A stretch of DNA of 64,000 bases from Candidatus Marimicrobium litorale (GTDB lineage Bacteria; Pseudomonadota; Gammaproteobacteria; Pseudomonadales; Halieaceae): contig NZ_SHNO01000002.1 in the NCBI RefSeq assembly GCF_026262645.1, positions 208,053-272,052 of the forward strand, in the 5' to 3' direction. The translations under genes were made by a program, and so were the position numbers. The notes beneath the pieces were generated by a model. That model did not search any database and had not been told where the DNA came from. It was given only the letters and a program-made list of their open reading frames with translations. Every line of letters starts with the position of its first letter. The first letter of the stretch is position 1. Positions 18,731 through 27,701 of this stretch are shown piece by piece.

Positions 18731-19363
18731 ATGGAAAACGCGATAGACTTTATCTTCCGCTGGGGGCATGTCCTGTTCGGTCTGGTCTGGATAGGCATGC
18801 TCTATTATTTCAACTTCGTACAAACGGAATACTTCAAGGAAGCCGAGAAAGAGGCACTTGCTGACGTAAAGGCCAAGCTGGCACCGCGCGCTCTGTGGTG
18901 GTTCCGCTGGGGCGCTATGTTTACCTTTCTCACCGGTCTGTACCTGCTGTACGCCATCGGTGCGCACAACAACCTCAGTGGTCAGCCGATTATCTGGGTA
19001 GGCGCATTGGCCGGTATTATCATGTTCCTGAATGTCTGGCTCGTCATCTGGCCGAAGCAACAAATCGTGCTGAAATTGAATGGCAAAGAGGGCGATGGCC
19101 CTGCAGCGGCGGCCAAGGCGGGTCTCGCGTCACGCACTAACACGTTGCTGTCTGGCCCCATGCTCTTCGGTATGCTGGGCTCCAAGAACCTCTATATTGC
19201 CGATGTGAGTGCGACGGGTTTTTGGGCGTGTGCTGTGGTCATTCTGCTGGTTGAAGCGAATGGACTGTTTGGTAAAACAGGACCGATCACTTCCGTGAAG
19301 GGCGTTATTCACTGCAGTATTGCTTTGACTGCGTTGCTGTGGGCGCTGCTGGCATACCTTTAG
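18731..19363 (+). CDS. PuuD-like (urate oxidase N-terminal domain) membrane protein
   Basis: 210 residues with about five to six hydrophobic helices. The sequence FRWGHVLFGLVWIGMLYYFNFVQ and the later WWFRWGAMFTFLTGLYLLY resemble the membrane N-terminal domain of the urate hydroxylase PuuD family (Urate_ox_N/DUF989), with conserved His and Trp in the first helix. The C-terminal cytochrome c domain of full PuuD (CxxCH) is absent, so it is a stand-alone membrane domain. No purine degradation gene is nearby, so a urate role is doubtful. Homologues have also been mislabelled as NusG. It stands alone between two terminators. Confidence 0.65.
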   Translation: MENAIDFIFRWGHVLFGLVWIGMLYYFNFVQTEYFKEAEKEALADVKAKLAPRALWWFRWGAMFTFLTGLYLLYAIGAHNNLSGQPIIWVGALAGIIMFLNVWLVIWPKQQIVLKLNGKEGDGPAAAAKAGLASRTNTLLSGPMLFGMLGSKNLYIADVSATGFWACAVVILLVEANGLFGKTGPITSVKGVIHCSIALTALLWALLAYL

Positions 19364-19382
19364 AGCCGGTGCAGATACAGAT

Positions 19383-19411
19383 AAAAAGCCGGGTTTGCCC
19401 CGGCTTTTTTG
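19383..19411 (+). terminator. Intrinsic terminator
   Basis: The inverted repeat AAAAAGCCGGG / CCCGGCTTTTT with a 5-base loop lies 20 bases after the PuuD-like gene. The flanking A and T runs make it potentially active in both directions. Confidence 0.88.
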
Positions 19412-19471
19412 TTTCAACCGGTCAGGTCAGCGGTATAATTCTCTTACAGACGCCTACAGAATAGCGACCCC

Positions 19472-20224
19472 ATGTCCTCTGATGACCTTGATCATATACC
19501 CTCCATTGTCCCGACCCGGGAGGGCGCTACCCCGCGCACCGGATCTGAACGGCGGCGCACCAATTCACGACAGGAGCGAGCGTCCGTATCGGGAAGTGGC
19601 CTGGGCAACTTCTCCTATGTGTTGGGCGCAATAGCCCTGATAGCGGCGGGGCTGTCCTTTGGCTATGCCTGGCAGTTGCAGGCGCAATTGGACGAAGCGG
19701 CGGTGGAGCTGGTCGACTTTCAATCGCGAGTCAGCGACCTCGAGGCGCGGTTATCTGATACAGACGAGGGCATGAACCAGAATGCCTCGGTGCAGGCTGT
19801 GAAAATCGCTGAGCTGGAGAGCGAGGTGCGCAAGCTCTGGGATAACGTCTGGAAGCAGACCCGGTCGCGTCTGGACAAGCTTGAGGCGGACAGCAGTGCC
19901 CAGGGTAAAAAAGTCCGCAACCTTGCAACGGCCTCCGCCAGTGCTCAAACCGAACTCGAACAGGCCAAGGTCAATCTGGCCGAGCTGAAAAGTGTGGGGG
20001 ACGATCTGGCCCGTGTGATGTCCAGCGCCAAAACCAGTCAGGCGGAAGTGGAGCGTGTGGCGGACAGTCTGAACCAGATCAACCTGACGTTGGCCAAGCT
20101 AGAAAAGCGCGTAGCGGGCAACGAGGAGTGGGTTGGTTCAGTCAATGCGTTCCGGCGACAGGTTAACGCCAGTCTCGGCGAGCTGCAGTCGAGCGTTCGT
20201 ACCCTGCAAACCAGCCGGCCCTGA
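19472..20224 (+). CDS. Single-pass membrane coiled-coil protein of unknown function
   Basis: 250 residues. A polar, Arg/Ser-rich N-terminal tail of about 45 residues precedes one membrane helix near 50-68 (YVLGAIALIAAGLSFGYAW). The rest, about 70-248, is strongly heptad-patterned coiled coil (DLEARL, AELESEVRKLWDNVWKQ, LAKLEKRVAGNEEWVGSVNAFRRQV). The topology suggests a cytoplasmic tail and a periplasmic coiled coil. I do not recognise a named family. The KLWDNVWK motif may be a useful family anchor. It starts a transcript downstream of a terminator and is followed by fumarase. Confidence 0.65.
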   Translation: MSSDDLDHIPSIVPTREGATPRTGSERRRTNSRQERASVSGSGLGNFSYVLGAIALIAAGLSFGYAWQLQAQLDEAAVELVDFQSRVSDLEARLSDTDEGMNQNASVQAVKIAELESEVRKLWDNVWKQTRSRLDKLEADSSAQGKKVRNLATASASAQTELEQAKVNLAELKSVGDDLARVMSSAKTSQAEVERVADSLNQINLTLAKLEKRVAGNEEWVGSVNAFRRQVNASLGELQSSVRTLQTSRP

Positions 20225-20318
20225 TAATCTTAGCGACTGTGTTTGATGTCTTCCACGGCAGGCAGGGCGTGTATACTCTTTTTCTTTTGAATTTTCCCTT
20301 GGCACAAGGTTGCACATT

Positions 20319-21842
20319 ATGGCGGTCATTCGACAGGACGATTTCATCGACAGCGTGGCAGATGCGCTGCAGTTCATCTCCTATTACCATCCCCTCGACT
20401 TTGTGAAGGCAGTCAACGACGCCTACGAGCGTGAGCAGAATCCCGCGGCACGTGATGCCATGGCTCAAATACTCATCAACTCGCGGATGTGCGCTGAGGG
20501 GCATCGGCCGATCTGCCAGGACACGGGTATTGTGACCGTGTTTCTCAAAATCGGTATGAACGTGCAGTGGGATGCAAAAATGTCTGTGACCAATATGGTG
20601 AATGAAGGTGTCCGCAGGGCGTATACGCACCCGGACAACGTACTGCGTGCGTCGATACTGGAGGACCCCGCTGGCGCGCGGCGCAATACCAAAGACAACA
20701 CACCCGCTGTGATTCATATGGAAGTGGTCGAGGGCGATACCGTCGATGTTCAGGTCGCTGCGAAGGGCGGTGGCTCGGAGAACAAATCCAAAATGGTTAT
20801 GCTTAATCCTTCCGACAGTATCGTCGACTGGGTGACCAAAACAGTTCCGACGATGGGAGCGGGCTGGTGCCCTCCCGGTATGCTGGGCATTGGCATTGGT
20901 GGTACAGCGGAAAAAGCCGCGGTTATGGCCAAGGAAGTGCTCATGGACCCTATCGATATCCACGAGTTGCGTGAGCGGGGCCCCGGCAACCGCATAGAGG
21001 AGTTACGCCTTGAAATCATGGATTCCGTCAATCGACTGGGCATCGGTGCTCAGGGCCTGGGCGGGTTGACCACAGTGCTGGACGTCAAGATCATGGATCA
21101 TCCCACTCACGCCGCCTCGCTCCCGGTTGCCATGATTCCTAACTGCGCGGCCACGCGCCATGCACACTTCGTGTTGGATGGTTCCGGGCCTGCCTTGCAA
21201 ACTCCGCCGGATATTACCGACTGGCCTGACATTACCTGGGAAGTGAGTGAAAGCGTACGCCGGGTTAACCTCGATACGGTGACACCTGAGGAGGCGGCCC
21301 AATGGCAACCCGGTGATACGCTATTGCTGTCCGGTAAAATGCTGACGGGGCGCGATGCGGCCCACAAAAAAATGAAGGAGCTGATCGAAAGCGGTGAGGG
21401 GCTGCCTCCCGAGGTAGATCTCAAGGGGCGCTTTATATATTACGTCGGCCCCGTAGATCCGGTGCGCGACGAGGTCATGGGCCCGGCCGGCCCAACGACC
21501 GCAACCCGTATGGACAAGTTCACGGACTTTATTATTGAGCACACTGGACTGTTAGGCATGATCGGCAAAGCCGAGCGGGGCCCTGAGGGTGTCGCGGCCA
21601 TCAAAAAGCACGGTGCCGTCTACCTGATGGCCGTTGGTGGTGCGGCCTATCTTGTATCCAAGGCGATTACCGCGGCGCGCGTCGTTGCGTTCGAGGAAAT
21701 GGGCATGGAGGCCATCTACGAATTTGAGGTCAAAGATATGCCCGTGAGTGTCGCGGTCGATACGAACGGTATCTCGGTTCACGATACGGGCCCTAAAATC
21801 TGGCGTAAGAAAATTGAAGAGCAGGCGATCGAAGTTGTCTGA
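20319..21842 (+). CDS. fumA: Fumarate hydratase class I (iron-sulfur)
   Basis: 507 residues from ATG 20319 (an upstream TTG adds only three). It is a class I [4Fe-4S] fumarase of the FumA/FumB type, converting fumarate and malate in the citric acid cycle. Family segments include MCAEGHRPICQDTGIVTVFLKIG with one cluster Cys, AAKGGGSENKSKMVMLNPSD, GIGGTAEKAAVMAKEVL and the C-terminal GPTTATRMDKFTDFIIEHTGLLGMIGKAERG. The two fused domains (alpha and beta type) are both present. The last bases overlap the start of the exonuclease I gene, so the two are translationally linked. Confidence 0.95.
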   Translation: MAVIRQDDFIDSVADALQFISYYHPLDFVKAVNDAYEREQNPAARDAMAQILINSRMCAEGHRPICQDTGIVTVFLKIGMNVQWDAKMSVTNMVNEGVRRAYTHPDNVLRASILEDPAGARRNTKDNTPAVIHMEVVEGDTVDVQVAAKGGGSENKSKMVMLNPSDSIVDWVTKTVPTMGAGWCPPGMLGIGIGGTAEKAAVMAKEVLMDPIDIHELRERGPGNRIEELRLEIMDSVNRLGIGAQGLGGLTTVLDVKIMDHPTHAASLPVAMIPNCAATRHAHFVLDGSGPALQTPPDITDWPDITWEVSESVRRVNLDTVTPEEAAQWQPGDTLLLSGKMLTGRDAAHKKMKELIESGEGLPPEVDLKGRFIYYVGPVDPVRDEVMGPAGPTTATRMDKFTDFIIEHTGLLGMIGKAERGPEGVAAIKKHGAVYLMAVGGAAYLVSKAITAARVVAFEEMGMEAIYEFEVKDMPVSVAVDTNGISVHDTGPKIWRKKIEEQAIEVV

Positions 21843-23280
21843 TACCTTTTACTGGCACGACTACGAAACCTTCGGGAGCAAACCCGCCCAGGATCGCCCC
21901 TCACAGTTTGCCGGGATCAGGACTGACGCGGACCTGAATATTATCGGCGACCCGCTGGTCATATACTGCAAGCCCGCTGCTGATTACCTGCCCCATCCAG
22001 GGGCGTGCCTGGTGACGGGTATTACGCCGCAGAAGGCCCTTGCGGAGGGTGTTTGTGAGTCTGAGTTCATCGCGGCCATTCACGCGGAGTTATCTGTTCC
22101 GGACACCTGTGCTGTGGGCTACAACTCAATTCGTTTTGATGATGAGGTGACGCGGCATACGCTCTACCGCAACTTCTACGATCCTTATGCCCGCGAATGG
22201 CAGAACGGCAATTCGCGTTGGGATATTATCGATATGGTGCGCACCGCATATGCCTTGCGTCCAGAGGGCATTGAGTGGCCTTTGCGTGAGGACGGTATGC
22301 CCAGTTTTCGTCTGGAAGACCTGACTCGTGCTAACGGTATCGCACATGAGTCTGCCCATGATGCCCTGTCCGACGTGCATGCCACCATCGCCATGGCAAA
22401 ACTGATCATGGATCGTCAGCCCAAGCTTTACGACTACGTTTTAAACAATCGAAAAAAACAGGCGGTGCTGGAGCAGCTCGATGTGGCAGGCATGAAGCCG
22501 GTCCTGCACATCTCTGGCATGTTCGGTGCGAGCCGCAACAATATCGCGTTGATGGTGCCACTGGCGAAACATCCGGAGAATCAGAACGAGATCATTTGCT
22601 ACGATCTCGCGGCTGATCCACAGCCCCTGTTTGACCTGCCCGCCGAGCAAATACAGTCGCTGTTGTATACGCGCGCAGCAGATATGCCCCAGGGGCAGCA
22701 ACGTCCGGGCCTGAAGTCTGTACACATTAACAAGTGCCCCGTGCTGGTGACGCCTAAGATGGCCGATGGGGCGACCGCAGAACGACTCGGCATTCAGGGT
22801 GATGTGTGTCGTAGCCACCTCAAGGCGTTACGGGACTACCGCGCCCAGAATCCTGCCGCGTTTACAGCGAAAATTCAGGCCATCGCACAGCGACATTTTG
22901 AGCCTCACACCGACCCCGATCTGATGCTATACAGCGGGGGTTTCTTCAGTGCCAGCGATAAACGGGTTATGGATGCTGTGCGCGATGCATCACCTGCGAA
23001 ACTGGCGGAGGACAGTTTCGTGTTCGAGGACAGTCGCTTGCCCGAGATGTTGTTTCGCTACCGCGCGAGGAACTACCCTGACAGCCTAAATGAGGAAGAG
23101 CGGGCCCAGTGGGCGGAGTATCGTTTCCAGCGGATTACCGAACCGCTTGCGGATACCAGCTACTGCATGGAAGAGTTTCAGGGTGATATAGAAACGTTAC
23201 TGGATGATCAGGACTTGCCCCCGGCAAAGCGCTCCGTATTGGAGCAATTGCTGCAATACGCCGATACATTGCTGGCCTAG
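21835..23280 (+). CDS. sbcB: Exodeoxyribonuclease I
   Basis: About 481 residues from TTG 21835 (E. coli ExoI has 475). It degrades single-stranded DNA 3' to 5' in recombination and mismatch repair. The DnaQ-like exonuclease start FYWHDYETFG holds catalytic D and E, followed by AQDRPSQFAGIRTDADLNIIG, then DDEVTRHTLYRNFYDPYAREWQ and the ExoIII motif HDALSDVHATIAMAKL. An ORF start at 21748 lies deep inside fumarase and would add 29 unrelated residues, so the TTG, which overlaps the fumarase stop by 8 bases, is preferred. SH3-like and helical C-terminal domains are present. Confidence 0.93.
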   Translation: MSDTFYWHDYETFGSKPAQDRPSQFAGIRTDADLNIIGDPLVIYCKPAADYLPHPGACLVTGITPQKALAEGVCESEFIAAIHAELSVPDTCAVGYNSIRFDDEVTRHTLYRNFYDPYAREWQNGNSRWDIIDMVRTAYALRPEGIEWPLREDGMPSFRLEDLTRANGIAHESAHDALSDVHATIAMAKLIMDRQPKLYDYVLNNRKKQAVLEQLDVAGMKPVLHISGMFGASRNNIALMVPLAKHPENQNEIICYDLAADPQPLFDLPAEQIQSLLYTRAADMPQGQQRPGLKSVHINKCPVLVTPKMADGATAERLGIQGDVCRSHLKALRDYRAQNPAAFTAKIQAIAQRHFEPHTDPDLMLYSGGFFSASDKRVMDAVRDASPAKLAEDSFVFEDSRLPEMLFRYRARNYPDSLNEEERAQWAEYRFQRITEPLADTSYCMEEFQGDIETLLDDQDLPPAKRSVLEQLLQYADTLLA

Positions 23281-23306
23281 AATCCTGAATTGGTATTACG
23301 CACATG

Positions 23307-23330
23307 GGCAGGGCCGGGTCCTGCCTTTAT
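23307..23330 (+). terminator. Weak hairpin after sbcB
   Basis: GGCAGG / CCTGCC with a 7-base loop is followed by a short TTTAT tract, 26 bases after sbcB. The T tract also forms part of a TATAAT sequence (23328-23333) that could serve as the -10 box of pyrB. Whether it terminates, or marks the pyrB promoter region, cannot be decided by eye. Confidence 0.4.
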
Positions 23331-23385
23331 AATGGGAGGTGGCCCTCGCCAAGGGTCACACCGTAGCTACCAGGGAGAGTCACAG

Positions 23386-24400
23386 CGTGCAGTTTGCCGG
23401 CAGCCATATCCTCTCAGTCCGACAGTTTGAGCGCGATGATGTCGAGCGCATCTTCGAGGTGGCTGATTGCATGGTGCCTTACGCCCATCGCCGCCGTGTG
23501 ACGGATGTGCTGGAAGGCGCAATTCTCGGGTCCATGTTTTTCGAGCCCAGCACTCGCACACGGGTAAGCTTTGGCAGTGCGTTCAATCTGCTGGGTGGTG
23601 AGGTGCGCGAAACTACGGGCTTTGAGCACTCTGCCATTGCCAAGGGTGAGTCGCTCTACGACACCGCGCGGGTCCTGAGTGGCTACTCCGACGTCATTGC
23701 CATGCGCCATCCGGCGGAGCGGTCTGTGGCGGAGTTCGCCGCCGCCAGCCGGGTGCCGGTTATCAACGGCGGCGATGGCAGTAACGAACACCCCAGTCAG
23801 GCGCTGCTTGATCTTTATACCATTCGCAGTGAAATCGCTTCCCGCGGGCGCACGCTGGATCAATTGCGTATCGCTATGGTCGGGGATCTCCGCTATGGCC
23901 GAACAGTACACTCGCTCTGTCGCTTGTTGGGCCAGTTTGAGGGTGTTCAGGTGGTGCTTGTGTCTCCTGATGCCCTCAGAATGCCAGCCGATATTGTTGC
24001 CGACCTGCGTGAAACCGGCCACAAAGTGCTGGAATCTGATCAGTTGGAGGACAGCATCGCCCATGTTGATATCGTCTACTCGACCCGTATTCAGGAAGAG
24101 CGCTTCGAATCTCAGGAAGAGGCAGACACATACCGGGGTCGGTTCCGCCTTAACCAATCCATCTACACCAGCCACTGTGAACCCAACACCGTTATCATGC
24201 ACCCACTGCCCCGTGATTCCCGGGCCAATGCCAGAGAACTGGACGATGATCTGAACGACAATCCCAACCTGGCGATTTTTCGGCAAACGGATAACGGTCT
24301 TCTGGTTCGTATGGCTCTCTTTGCCCTGATTCTCGATGTGGTGGATCAGGTCGACCGGCATGCCCGCGATGTCAATTGGTATACCGGCGGTCGTTTCTGA
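23386..24400 (+). CDS. pyrB: Aspartate carbamoyltransferase
   Basis: 338 residues from GTG 23386, which has GGGAG upstream and gives the VQFAGSHILSV N-terminus seen in Shewanella/Vibrio-type enzymes; an upstream GTG at 23339 would add 15 residues. It condenses carbamoyl phosphate and aspartate in pyrimidine synthesis. The carbamoyl-phosphate site FFEPSTRTRVSFG, the loop KGESLYDTARVLSGYSDVIAMRHP and NGGDGSNEHPSQALLDLYTI are intact. This longer catalytic type has no pyrI partner next to it. The stop overlaps the start of nudF. Confidence 0.95.
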
Positions 24401-25017
24401 TGTCGCTGCAGTTGAAGTACGGGGCAGGAGATGTCCGGGTGCTCGACGATACGCTGGTTTGGTCTGGACATTACGCCATGCGCCGCCTGACGCTGCAACA
24501 TCGCCGCTTTGCTGGCAACTGGAGTGGGCCCATTGTGCGCGAAATTTTTGAGCGCGGTGATGCGGTAGCGGTGCTGCCCTATGATCCTCAGTCCGATAGC
24601 CTTGTAATGATCGAACAGTTTCGGCCCGGCGCCATGCGCGGCGATGATAGTCCATGGATGCTGGAGTTGATCGCCGGTGTAGTGGAGTCCGGTGAGGCTG
24701 ATGAGGATGTGGTGCACAGAGAAGCGATGGAGGAGGCGGCCTGCGAGCTATCTCAATTGGAGCCTATCGCCACTGTCTTTCCCAGCGCGGGTGCTTGTTC
24801 GGAACAGGTGCGACTTTTCTGCGGCCGCGTTAGCAGGGCGGCCATCGGTGAGCTGCACGGCTTGCAGGAGGAGGGCGAGGACATACTGGTCCACTCTGTG
24901 CCTAGAGAGCAGGCATTGCAGATGCTGCGAGATGACGATATCCCCAATGGACATACATTGATCGCGCTGCAGTGGCTCCAGATACACGGTGACGACCTGC
25001 GGAGGCGTTGGTGCTGA
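24400..25017 (+). CDS. nudF: ADP-ribose pyrophosphatase (Nudix hydrolase)
   Basis: 205 residues from ATG 24400, overlapping the pyrB stop (TGATG). It hydrolyses ADP-ribose to AMP and ribose 5-phosphate. The Nudix box reads GVVESGE-x7-REAMEEAAC. The catalytic REx2EE core is intact, but the usual Gly before the last hydrophobic position is Ala. EQFRPGAM upstream and FPSAGACSEQVRLFCGRV downstream are typical of the NudF subgroup. In gammaproteobacteria nudF often precedes cpdA and parE; here it is followed instead by murJ. Confidence 0.9.
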   Translation: MSLQLKYGAGDVRVLDDTLVWSGHYAMRRLTLQHRRFAGNWSGPIVREIFERGDAVAVLPYDPQSDSLVMIEQFRPGAMRGDDSPWMLELIAGVVESGEADEDVVHREAMEEAACELSQLEPIATVFPSAGACSEQVRLFCGRVSRAAIGELHGLQEEGEDILVHSVPREQALQMLRDDDIPNGHTLIALQWLQIHGDDLRRRWC

Positions 25018-25041
25018 CGCCCGCTTAGCCGACGAACGCCT

Positions 25042-26658
25042 ATGCCAAAGGGTAATCCAGATGCGACTGCGAATGACAGCCCAGGCCTGTTGAGGTCCAG
25101 CGCCGTCGTGGGGAGTATGACGACCATCTCCCGCGTGCTTGGATTGGTGAGGGACATCGTGATTGCAGCTGTGTTTGGTGCGGGGGCCAGCGCTGATGCG
25201 TTCTTCGTCGCATTCAAGATTCCCAATTTCCTGCGCCGCCTGTTTGCAGAGGGCGCTTTTTCACAAGCGTTCGTGCCAGTACTGGCAGACTACAAGTCAG
25301 AGGGCAGCATCGCCGCCGCTCAGGCACTGGTGAACCGCGTCGCCGGTGTGCTCGGCGGTACGCTGCTCATTATCACGCTGCTCTCTATACTGGCTGCTCC
25401 CTTGATTACCGCGGTATTTGCGCCGGGTTTTGTCGGGCAGCCGGAAAAATTCAATCTCACCGCTGACATGATTCGTATCACCTTCCCTTATCTGACGTTG
25501 ATTTCCATGACCGGTTTCTGCGGCGCGATTCTCAACAGCTATGGGCGTTTTGCGGTGCCGGCCTTTACGCCGGTGTTTCTCAATCTGTCATTGATTGGTG
25601 CCGCGCTGGTTGCCAGTCACTGGTTTACGGAGCCGGTGTTTGCTCTGGCATGGGGGGTGTTGCTGGCGGGCTGTGTGCAGCTCCTGTTTCAGCTGCCCTC
25701 GCTCTACCGCCTGGACCTGGTGCCCCGTCCTGTCTGGGATACCAAGGATGAGGGTGTGCGCCGCATTATGACCCTGATGGTGCCTGCGCTGTTCGGCGTA
25801 TCGGTGAGCCAGATTAACCTGATGCTCGATACCGTGCTGGCGTCTTTCCTGCCCACGGGCAGCGTTTCCTGGCTGTATTTTTCTGACCGCCTCGCCGAAC
25901 TCCCACTGGGAATTTTCGGCATTGCCATTGCCACTGTCATACTCCCCAACCTGTCCGCCCACCGGGCCGCTTCCCGCCAATCTTCTTTTAGCGCGACATT
26001 GGATTGGGCGTTGCGCTGGGTGCTGTTGATAGGCATTCCCGCTGCTCTCGCGTTAATCATACTTGCCGAGCCCATATTGGTGACACTGTTTCAGCACAAG
26101 GCCTTCACCCCGGATGATGTGGCGATGTCGGCGCTTAGCCTGCGCGCCTACGCCCTTGGTCTGGTCGCATTTATGTTGGTGAAAGTACTGGCGCCAGGGT
26201 TCTATGCGCGCAAGGACACGGCCACGCCGGTCAAAATTGGTATTCAAGCCATGGTCGCCAATATGGTGATGAACGTGTGTTTTACACTCCCACTGATGCA
26301 TTTTTGGAATATCGGCCACGTGGGACTGGCGCTGGCCACCAGCCTGGCGGCCATGCTGAATGCGGGACTGCTGTTCCGCGGACTGCTGGCAGCTGATTTC
26401 CTGCAGATTCAGCCCGGATGGAGGCGTTATGCCCTGCGACTGGTGTCGGCCTCCGCTGCGATGGCGCTGGCGGTTCTCATGCTGACCCCTGCTATCGCGA
26501 CCTGGGTAGAGTGGAACTGGTGGCAGCGGGGGCTGGGGATGGCCTCCCTATGTGGTATCGGCTTACTGGTGTACTTTGCGGTGCACTGGCTGCTGGGAAC
26601 ACGGCTGTCTCAGCTGCGAGCGCCCTCCGCGGCGCTCACGGCCCCTCCCCGGGAGTGA
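25042..26658 (+). CDS. murJ: Lipid II flippase MurJ
   Basis: 538 residues with 14 predicted membrane helices of the MOP exporter fold. It flips lipid II across the inner membrane for peptidoglycan synthesis and is usually essential. The family signature SSAVVGSMTTISRVLGLVRDIVIAAVFGAGASADAFFVAFKIPN-type N-terminus, the LFAEGAFSQAFVPVL loop with essential charged residues, and RDK-type Arg residues in helix regions are present. The start is ATG 25042. It is followed after 89 bases by ribF, the same order as in Pseudomonas. Confidence 0.95.
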   Translation: MPKGNPDATANDSPGLLRSSAVVGSMTTISRVLGLVRDIVIAAVFGAGASADAFFVAFKIPNFLRRLFAEGAFSQAFVPVLADYKSEGSIAAAQALVNRVAGVLGGTLLIITLLSILAAPLITAVFAPGFVGQPEKFNLTADMIRITFPYLTLISMTGFCGAILNSYGRFAVPAFTPVFLNLSLIGAALVASHWFTEPVFALAWGVLLAGCVQLLFQLPSLYRLDLVPRPVWDTKDEGVRRIMTLMVPALFGVSVSQINLMLDTVLASFLPTGSVSWLYFSDRLAELPLGIFGIAIATVILPNLSAHRAASRQSSFSATLDWALRWVLLIGIPAALALIILAEPILVTLFQHKAFTPDDVAMSALSLRAYALGLVAFMLVKVLAPGFYARKDTATPVKIGIQAMVANMVMNVCFTLPLMHFWNIGHVGLALATSLAAMLNAGLLFRGLLAADFLQIQPGWRRYALRLVSASAAMALAVLMLTPAIATWVEWNWWQRGLGMASLCGIGLLVYFAVHWLLGTRLSQLRAPSAALTAPPRE

Positions 26659-26747
26659 TAACCAATCTGTAGCCGGCTGCAGGGCCATATGCTGGGGGGC
26701 CTATTTTCGATATACTGCTGCGTTTGGTTTGTTCGGGCTTTTTCCCC

Positions 26748-27701
26748 ATGGAACTGATTCGAGGGCTGCACAACCTGCGGCCCAGGCATCACGGTTGTGT
26801 CGCCACTATCGGTGCCTTCGACGGCGTTCACCTGGGTCACCAGGCGGTGATTCGGCATCTGCTGGAGAAGTCCGCTGAGTTTTCGCTACCGGCACTCATT
26901 ATTGCCTTTGAGCCACTGCCGAGGGAGTACTTCTCACCCTTGAAGGCGCCGGCTCGAATCATGAGTTTCTGGGAGAAGTGCCGAGCGCTGGAGGGGCTTG
27001 GGGTGGAGCGCCTGCTGCGCATTCGCTTCAACGAGCAGTTCCGCGGCATGTCAGCACAAGAGTTCGTCGATAATATTTTTGTAGCGGGGCTGGGAGTGCG
27101 TTACGTGGTGCTGGGCGATGATTTCCGCTTTGGCGCCGGGCGAGAGGGTGATACAAACTTCATTCGTGAACAGGGCTTGCGCTATGGTTTCGAAGCGGGT
27201 GCCACGTCCACCTTTGAGATTGGGGGTGAACGGGTGAGTAGTACCCGCATTCGAGAAGCGCTGGAAAACGCGGATTTCGAGGCGGCGGAAATGATGTTGG
27301 GTCGCCCTTACAGTATGTCTGGCCGGGTGATCTACGGCAGGCAGCTTGGACGTTCGCTTGGCACGCCTACGGCGAATATTGAGTTGCGCCGGTTGCGTTC
27401 GCCCCTGTCAGGCGTATACGTCGTCGAGGTCAGTGTGGCTGGCCTTGAGCGCGTTCAGGGCGTGGCGAATGTGGGTGTTCGTCCAACTGTAGATGACAGT
27501 ATCAAGGCTAACCTCGAGGTTCATCTCCTCGATAGGGAACTGGATCTGTATGGCCAATACATTGACGTAACGTTTCGTCATAAATTGCGAGACGAAATGA
27601 AATTTAGCTCTATTGAGGAGCTCAAAGAGAACATAGCGAGGGATATAGGTGACACGCGAGCCTGGTTCAGCCAGGCCCGTGATTCGGCCAAAGAATTATG
27701 A
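26748..27701 (+). CDS. ribF: Bifunctional riboflavin kinase / FAD synthetase
   Basis: 317 residues from ATG 26748 ([10 protein letters not shown]; an upstream frame extension is not supported). It makes FMN and then FAD from riboflavin. The N-terminal adenylyltransferase domain has [16 protein letters not shown] and [10 protein letters not shown]. The C-terminal flavokinase domain has [20 protein letters not shown] and [11 protein letters not shown]. The N-terminal region resembles other bacterial RibF closely. The stop overlaps the ileS start by ATGA, indicating translational coupling. Confidence 0.96.
   Translation: MELIRGLHNLRPRHHGCVATIGAFDGVHLGHQAVIRHLLEKSAEFSLPALIIAFEPLPREYFSPLKAPARIMSFWEKCRALEGLGVERLLRIRFNEQFRGMSAQEFVDNIFVAGLGVRYVVLGDDFRFGAGREGDTNFIREQGLRYGFEAGATSTFEIGGERVSSTRIREALENADFEAAEMMLGRPYSMSGRVIYGRQLGRSLGTPTANIELRRLRSPLSGVYVVEVSVAGLERVQGVANVGVRPTVDDSIKANLEVHLLDRELDLYGQYIDVTFRHKLRDEMKFSSIEELKENIARDIGDTRAWFSQARDSAKEL

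Noticed and set aside
20163..20963. 266-codon frame antisense to the fumarase gene
   Set aside because: His-rich, low-complexity shadow translation with no family pattern, opposite a clear gene.
23414..24655. 413-codon frame antisense to pyrB and nudF
   Set aside because: Lies opposite two conserved genes and shows no recognisable domain or ribosome site.
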